Source of the DNA: Pseudomonas viridiflava
GTDB taxonomy: Bacteria; Pseudomonadota; Gammaproteobacteria; Pseudomonadales; Pseudomonadaceae
DNA: 64,000 nt
Reading direction: 5' to 3'
Assembly (NCBI RefSeq): GCF_900580675.1
Contig: NZ_UTBG01000255.1
Span: 62,001 to 126,000, forward strand
Below the pieces are notes generated by a model. That model did no database searches, was not told the DNA's origin, and saw only the letters and a list, made by a program, of their open reading frames with translations. The position numbers and the translations under genes were made by a program. This document shows, piece after piece, positions 59,595 to 64,000 of the stretch. Numbering within the stretch: the first letter of the stretch is position 1; every line of letters starts with the position of its first letter.

Positions 59595-61036
59595 CAGTGG
59601 GCTCCCACAACGGCGATCTTGGCGGCGGCTTCGGCTTCTTCAGGGTCCGAGGCACGCACGGTGCGCCAGACGTTGTAAGCCATGAACAGCATGCCGCTGG
59701 CAAAGAACAAACCGCCCAGCGCACGGACGATGTAGCCCGGGTGGCTGGCTTGCAGCGCTTCGACGAAGGAGTAGGTGAGGGTGCCGTCATCGTTGATCGC
59801 TCGCCACATCAGGCCCTGGGTGATGCCGTTGACCCACATCGAGGCGATGTAGAGCACGGTGCCGATCGTGGCCAGCCAGAAGTGCGCGTTGATCAGCCCG
59901 ACGCTGTGCATCTGCGCACGGCCGAACAGTTTGGGGATCATGTGGTACAGCGCGCCGATGGAGATCATCGCCACCCAACCGAGCGCGCCGGCGTGTACGT
60001 GGCCGATGGTCCAGTCGGTGTAGTGGGACAGCGAATTGACGGTCTTGATCGCCATCATCGGCCCTTCGAAGGTCGACATGCCGTAGAACGCCAGCGAGAC
60101 CACGAGGAAGCGCAGGATCGGGTCGGTGCGCAACTTATGCCAGGCGCCCGACAAGGTCATCATGCCGTTGATCATGCCGCCCCAGCTCGGGGCCAGCAGG
60201 ATGATCGACATCGCCATGCCCAGCGACTGTGCCCAGTCCGGCAGCGCGGTGTAGTGCAGGTGGTGCGGGCCGGCCCAGATGTACAGGGTAATCAGCGCCC
60301 AGAAGTGCACGATGGACAGGCGATACGAGTAGATCGGGCGCTCGGCCTGCTTCGGCACGAAGTAGTACATCATCCCCAGGAAGCCGGTGGTCAGGAAGAA
60401 ACCCACGGCGTTGTGGCCGTACCACCACTGGATCATCGCATCCGTCGCCCCGGCGTAGGCCGAGTAGGACTTGAACAGGCTGACCGGCAGCGAAGCGTGG
60501 TTGACGATATGCAGCATCGCCGTCACCAGGATAAACGCGCCGTAGAACCAGTTGCCCACATAGATGTGCTTGGTCTTGCGCTTGACGATGGTGCCGAAAA
60601 ACACCACGGCGTAGGTCACCCAGACAATGGCCAGCAAAATGGCGATCGGCCATTCCAGCTCGGCGTATTCCTTGGTGGTGGTGTAGCCCAGCGGCAGGGT
60701 GATGATGGCGCCGAGGATAACGGCTTGCCAGCCCCAGAAGGTGAAGGCCGCGAGGCCGTCGGAGATCAGGCGCGTCTGGCAGGTTCGCTGCACGACATAG
60801 TAGGAGGTGGCAAATAATGCACATCCGCCGAAGGCGAAAATCACCAGGTTGGTGTGCAGCGGGCGCAAGCGGCCGAAGGAGGTCCATGGCAAACCGAAAT
60901 TCAACTCCGGCCACACCAGTTGCGAGGCGATGAACACCCCGAGCCCCATGCCAAGGATCCCCCAGACCACCGTCATGATGGCGAACTGGCGGACTACCTT
61001 ATAGTTATAAGCAGTCGGACTGATTGCTGTGCTCAT
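59594..61036 (-). CDS. ccoN1: Cbb3 oxidase catalytic subunit I, CcoN-1
   Basis: A 480-residue protein with twelve membrane segments that holds haem b, haem b3 and CuB and reduces oxygen to water with proton pumping. Conserved His-containing motifs such as WYGHNAVGFFLT, WAGPHHLHYTALPDW and TIGHVHAGALGWV are present. ATG at 61036 (MSTAISPTAYNYKVVRQF). First gene of ccoNOQP-1. Confidence 0.97.
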   Translation of the reverse strand: MSTAISPTAYNYKVVRQFAIMTVVWGILGMGLGVFIASQLVWPELNFGLPWTSFGRLRPLHTNLVIFAFGGCALFATSYYVVQRTCQTRLISDGLAAFTFWGWQAVILGAIITLPLGYTTTKEYAELEWPIAILLAIVWVTYAVVFFGTIVKRKTKHIYVGNWFYGAFILVTAMLHIVNHASLPVSLFKSYSAYAGATDAMIQWWYGHNAVGFFLTTGFLGMMYYFVPKQAERPIYSYRLSIVHFWALITLYIWAGPHHLHYTALPDWAQSLGMAMSIILLAPSWGGMINGMMTLSGAWHKLRTDPILRFLVVSLAFYGMSTFEGPMMAIKTVNSLSHYTDWTIGHVHAGALGWVAMISIGALYHMIPKLFGRAQMHSVGLINAHFWLATIGTVLYIASMWVNGITQGLMWRAINDDGTLTYSFVEALQASHPGYIVRALGGLFFASGMLFMAYNVWRTVRASDPEEAEAAAKIAVVGAH

Positions 61037-61120
61037 TCTAAGGTTCCACGGTTTAGGTTTTTTTATAATTGAAATCGGCCGCAAGTATGGACAAACCGAG
61101 GGGCCATTGCAACGCAATGG

Positions 61121-61134
61121 CTGACCTGTATCAA
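61121..61134 (-). promoter_or_regulatory. Weak Anr-like box upstream of ccoN-1
   Basis: TTGAT-ACAG-GTCAG on the minus strand has one perfect half and one degenerate half. Its position, about 90 bases before the ccoN-1 start, is suitable for activation. Cbb3-1 operons are usually only mildly Anr-dependent, which would fit. Confidence 0.4.
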
Positions 61135-61359
61135 TGCGTTCCGCGCCAGATTCTGCGCCCTTTCCATGTTTGGCGTAAGGACAAAATCAGAAATCGAAAG
61201 CTGATCAAGTGGACAGGAATTTTTTCAGGCCGTAACGATCAACGTCGCGCGCGCCAAAACCGCTCCACTGTGCAGGGAAGCGTAGACCCGAATGGCAGGA
61301 GGGGAAAGTTGGGTTTGAGAGGGGGCTGGGTGCATATCCGTTGTTTGGGGAGGGCGGAG

Positions 61360-61545
61360 ATTGGTTTCGCTTTTACAGCGAGTCACTTTTGGAAAAGAGC
61401 CCCAAAAGTAACCCAAAAGGCTCTTGCCCCACCACTCGGCACCTCGCTCACGCTTCGGAGTGCCCGCAGCGTGGTTGACGGGGCGCCTAAGATCACGATC
61501 AAGATCTACAGCACAGCGGCCTGACAGCCGGCTTGAGTGGTTGAA
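61360..61545 (+). repeat. Left copy of large intergenic repeat (shorter form)
   Basis: Starts ATTGGTTTCGCTTTTACAGC, continues through CCAAAAGGCTCTTGCCCCAC and CGTGGTTGACGGGGCGCCTA, and ends near GGCTTGAGTGGTTGA. It matches the reverse complement of 61691-61986 but lacks about 110 internal bases. Repeats of this type are scattered in P. fluorescens genomes. Confidence 0.88.
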
Positions 61546-61600
61546 GCTGATCAACAGCGTAGAGCAGAAACAAATCCAGAGCAGAAACAAATCTGCCTTC

Positions 61601-61624
61601 TGTGGGAGCTGGCTTGCCTGCGAT
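61601..61624 (+). repeat. Single REP element
   Basis: GTGGGAGCTGGCTTGCCTGC lies in the spacer between the two arms of the large inverted repeat, the same subtype as the elements at 21192 and 47160. Confidence 0.8.
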
Positions 61625-61690
61625 GGCATCGACTGGTTGTCCGTGAAAAACCGAGTGCCCTGCATCACCTACCGTAACTGCCCTTGATCC

Positions 61691-61986
61691 AACCACTCAG
61701 GTCGGCTTTCAGGCCGCCGTGCTCTGCTTTTGATGTTGCTTGTGATCTTGATCTTAGGCGCCCCGTCAACCACGCTGGCCGTGCGCAGGTAGTGAGGCGC
61801 GGGTAAACCGGCAGGACGCCGGTTTAGCCGCGACGGGGCAGGGACGGCCCGTCGCGGCGGCCCGCGCAGCACTGCCGGAGTACGGGCACACCGAGCCGGA
61901 GGCGAGGTGCCGAGTGGTGGGGCAAGAGCCTTTTGGTTACTTTTGGGCTCTATCAAAAGTGACTCGCTGTAAAAGCGAAATCAATC
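61691..61986 (-). repeat. Right copy of large intergenic repeat (full form)
   Basis: Reverse complement of the left copy plus an internal block (about 61778-61884). The block contains two strong hairpins: TAAACCGGC / GCCGGTTTA at 61804-61826 and CCGCGACGGG / CCCGTCGCGG at 61828-61857. The outer 50 bases of both copies pair almost perfectly. Confidence 0.88.
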
Positions 61987-62100
61987 CCAGCCATCATCCA
62001 AAAAAAGGATATACACCCAGCCCCCCAAAAAAACGTCAAACCCTAAAACAGGTTCGCCACCCAACGGTCGCCGCACCCAAGCAGGCGCGGCAATCCACCG

Positions 62101-63048
62101 TCACTCGGCCAGGCTTTCTGACCTCGCACCCTCAGCGTTATGCGACAAGCTGTACACGTAGGCCGCGAGCAAGTGCACCTTGTCGTTGCCTTGCAGCACT
62201 TCCTGCGCGGGCATCTGGCCCTGGCGGCCGTGGCGGATGGTCTGCTGCAACTGCGCAAGGCTGGTGCCGTAGATGTAGCCGGCCGGTTTGGTCAGGTCCG
62301 GCGCGCCCATGGCTTCCATGCCGTGGCCTTGCGGGCCGTGGCAGGCTACGCAGGTGGTGTTGAACGCCGCTTGGCCGGCGGCCAGGTCGGCCGTGCTGTC
62401 GGCCGGCAAGGGCAACTTGGCCAGGTCGTGGCGTACGTAGGCGGCGACATTTTTTACGCCGTTGTCGCCAAGTATTTCACCCCAGGCCGGCATGGCCGCG
62501 TGGCGCCCGTTGAGGATGGTCGCCTTGATCGCGTCTGCCGAGCCGCCCCAGCGCCAGATAGTGTCGGCCAGGTTCGGGAAGCCGAATGCGCCCTTGGCAT
62601 CCGAGCCGTGGCACACCGCGCAGTTGGAGGCGAACAGGCGGCCGCCCATCTTCAGGGCCTGCGGGTCTTTGGCGACTTCTTCCACGGGCATGGCCGAGAA
62701 CTTGGCGAAGATCGGCCCGAACCTGGTGTCGGCCTTGGCCATCTCCTTGTCCCACTCCTTGGCCGAGGTCCAGCCGTCTTCATAACCCGGCAATACGCCT
62801 TTCCAGTTGCCCAGGCCGGGGTAGAGGACCAGGTAGCCGACCGCAAACACCAGGGTGCCGGCGAACAGCATGAACCACCACTGGGGCAGCGGGTTGTCGT
62901 ATTCCTCAATCCCATCGAAGGCGTGGCCCATGGTCTGGTCGACGCTGCCCTTGGTCTCGCCCTTGCGGGTTCCGATCAATAGCCAGGTCAGGCCGATCAG
63001 GCTGCCGAGGGTCAATACGCAGATCCATGTACTCCAGAACAGGGTCAT
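62101..63048 (-). CDS. ccoP2: Cbb3 cytochrome oxidase subunit III, CcoP-2 (dihaem)
   Basis: A 315-residue paralogue of CcoP-1 with two N-terminal membrane segments and haem c motifs CAVCH and CVACH. It is about 10 residues shorter than CcoP-1, mainly in the segment after the second membrane helix. Overlaps ccoQ-2 by 4 bases. Last gene of ccoNOQP-2. Confidence 0.95.
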   Translation of the reverse strand: MTLFWSTWICVLTLGSLIGLTWLLIGTRKGETKGSVDQTMGHAFDGIEEYDNPLPQWWFMLFAGTLVFAVGYLVLYPGLGNWKGVLPGYEDGWTSAKEWDKEMAKADTRFGPIFAKFSAMPVEEVAKDPQALKMGGRLFASNCAVCHGSDAKGAFGFPNLADTIWRWGGSADAIKATILNGRHAAMPAWGEILGDNGVKNVAAYVRHDLAKLPLPADSTADLAAGQAAFNTTCVACHGPQGHGMEAMGAPDLTKPAGYIYGTSLAQLQQTIRHGRQGQMPAQEVLQGNDKVHLLAAYVYSLSHNAEGARSESLAE

Positions 63049-63245
63049 GGCCGGTTACTCCTTGTTGCAGGCTCTTCTTGAGCGTCGGATGGAGTGGGTT
63101 CATCGGCGAAGGGCAGCAGGCGCGCCTGCTCGAATTCCGCATTGCGCTTGTTGTTGAACGCCCACAGCGACAAGCCGATAAAGGCGATGGCAACCACCAG
63201 CGTGCCGAGGCCGCGGATGGTGCCCGCATCGAATTCAAATCCCAT
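63045..63245 (-). CDS. ccoQ2: Cbb3 oxidase subunit CcoQ-2
   Basis: A 66-residue single-span protein (IRGLGTLVVAIAFIGLSLWAF, then FEQARLLPFADEP). Paralogue of CcoQ-1. It starts three bases after the ccoO-2 stop codon. Confidence 0.9.
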   Translation of the reverse strand: MGFEFDAGTIRGLGTLVVAIAFIGLSLWAFNNKRNAEFEQARLLPFADEPTPSDAQEEPATRSNRP

Positions 63246-63248
63246 GGC

Positions 63249-63857
63249 TCACCTCTTGCTCTTGATGGCAGTGCCGAGCACTTGCAGGTACGAAACCAGC
63301 GCGTCCATTTCGGTCTTGCCCTTGAGGCTGGCGACCGCGCCACTGATGTCGTCGTCGGTGTATGGCACGCCGAGGGTGCGCATCACTTTCAACTTGGTCT
63401 CGGTGTGGCTGCTGTCGACCTGGGCGGTGACCAGCCATGGGTAGGCCGGCATTTTCGACTCCGGCACCACGTTGCGCGGGTTGTACAAGTGCGCGCGGTG
63501 CCAGTCGTCCGAGTAGCGTGCGCCGACGCGGGCCAGGTCCGGCCCGGTGCGCTTGGAGCCCCACAGGAACGGGTGGTCCCACACGCTTTCGCCGGCGACC
63601 GAGTAGTGGCCGTAGCGTTCGGTTTCGGCGCGGAACGGGCGGATCATCTGCGAGTGGCACTGTACGCAGCCTTCGCGGATGTAAATGTCACGGCCTTCCA
63701 GTTGCAGCGCGGTGTAGGGCTTCATGCCTTCGACCGGTTTGTTGGTCACGTCCTGGAAGAACAGCGGGACGATCTGGGTCAGGCCGCCGATGCTCACGGC
63801 GAGCACCATGAGCAGCATCAGCAGGCCGACGTTCTTTTCAATCGTTTCGTGTTTCAT
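63249..63857 (-). CDS. ccoO2: Cbb3 oxidase subunit II, CcoO-2 (monohaem cytochrome c)
   Basis: A 202-residue paralogue of CcoO-1 with N-terminal anchor and haem motif CVQCHSQMIRPF. Most of the central region (FRAETERYGHYSVAGESVWD and neighbours) is the same as in CcoO-1, which suggests recent duplication or gene conversion. It begins 10 bases after the ccoN-2 stop. Confidence 0.96.
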   Translation of the reverse strand: MKHETIEKNVGLLMLLMVLAVSIGGLTQIVPLFFQDVTNKPVEGMKPYTALQLEGRDIYIREGCVQCHSQMIRPFRAETERYGHYSVAGESVWDHPFLWGSKRTGPDLARVGARYSDDWHRAHLYNPRNVVPESKMPAYPWLVTAQVDSSHTETKLKVMRTLGVPYTDDDISGAVASLKGKTEMDALVSYLQVLGTAIKSKR

Positions 63858-63867
63858 CTCAGACTCC

Positions 63868-64000
63868 TCAGGCCAGCTGCGCGACAGGGGCGGCTTCGAC
63901 TGGCTGCGCCGAACGCACGGTGCGCCAGGTGTTGTAAGCCATCAGGAACATGCCGCTGAGGAACACCGCACCGCCCACCAGCCGCACGATGTAGCCTGGG
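63868..64000 (-). CDS. ccoN2: Cbb3 oxidase catalytic subunit I, CcoN-2 (3' end only)
   Basis: The last 43 codons of a second ccoN. The frame reads from the window edge through PGYIVRLVGGAVFLSGMFLM-like residues to MAYNTWRTVRSAQPVEAAP and stops at 63868. The remainder lies beyond the window. It belongs to the ccoNOQP-2 operon, and its C-terminus differs from CcoN-1 after the shared MAYN-WRTVR segment. Confidence 0.9.
   Translation of the reverse strand, partial: PGYIVRLVGGAVFLSGMFLMAYNTWRTVRSAQPVEAAPVAQLA

Larger units (their letters stand above)
61037..62100. other. 1-kb intergenic region between the two cco operons
   Basis: No convincing gene. From right to left on the minus strand it must hold the end of ccoNOQP-2 and the promoter of ccoNOQP-1. 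It carries a weak Anr-like box, a large imperfect inverted repeat (61360-61545 and 61691-61986) and a single REP. Open frames here are short and lack ribosome binding sites. Confidence 0.75.

Noticed and set aside
61069..61524. A 151-codon frame in the gap before ccoN-1
   Set aside because: It runs through the repeat element at 61360 and has no ribosome binding site or protein-like composition.

Overview
The window is chromosomal DNA of a Pseudomonas, almost certainly the P. fluorescens group. The evidence is the high GC content, intergenic REP elements with a GTGGGAG...GGCTTGC core in three sequence flavours, the gene orders smc-zipA-ligA, dnaX-ybaB-(x)-recR and apt-anr-hemN-ccoSIHG, and two tandem cbb3 oxidase operons. 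Most of the window is core chromosome. No tRNA, rRNA, CRISPR array or intact insertion sequence was seen.

Region 1 (1-5.2 kb, minus strand): assimilatory nitrate control and uptake. nasS (nitrate sensor) and nasT (ANTAR antiterminator) are followed by a sigma-54-type promoter, a two-hexaloop ANTAR RNA leader and an intrinsic terminator. After these come a nitrate MFS transporter and a PP2C-phosphatase/Ser-Thr-kinase fusion that overlaps the transporter gene by one base. The whole regulatory circuit can be read from the DNA.

Region 2 (5.2-7.8 kb): three genes that look like an orphaned piece of an SPI-1-type type III secretion locus: an SctC-like secretin, a HilA-type winged-helix protein and an IagB-like lytic transglycosylase. 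No other secretion gene is present.

Region 3 (7.8-18.8 kb): pyrD, rmf, rlmKL, a CHASE/PAS/GGDEF diguanylate cyclase, dacB, yggL, a BenE-type transporter and a divergent GntR regulator.

Region 4 (18.9-26 kb): purine catabolism. The xdhA-xdhB-xdhC-guaD operon (minus) is divergent from a second GntR/FCD regulator whose stop codon lies two bases before smc.

Region 5 (26-34.6 kb): smc, zipA, ligA, a zinc-ribbon metallopeptidase and the 4.5S SRP RNA gene.

Region 6 (34.6-42.8 kb): an accessory-looking island between the SRP RNA gene and dnaX. It holds two tandem leaderless muramidases with peptidoglycan-binding-like N-termini, interleaved with small lipoproteins and a periplasmic protein (candidate toxin and immunity genes). 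It also has a gene remnant, a 14-bp tandem repeat, a DUF2167 protein, a LysR/EamA divergent pair and a solute-binding protein whose 3' end overlaps the EamA gene.

Region 7 (42.8-52 kb): dnaX, ybaB, an MDR-family oxidoreductase inserted before recR, a frameshifted acyl-CoA dehydrogenase, apt, anr, an unknown coiled-coil gene preceded by a perfect 20-bp palindrome, and hemN with a perfect Anr box.

Region 8 (52-64 kb, minus strand): a SafE/TauE-like protein, ccoS, ccoI, ccoH, ccoG, then ccoNOQP-1. A 1-kb intergenic region with a large imperfect inverted repeat follows, then ccoPQO-2 and the 3' end of ccoN-2, which runs off the window. These genes build high-affinity terminal oxidases. Anr and oxygen-independent haem synthesis (hemN) sit beside them, which fits coordinated low-oxygen expression.
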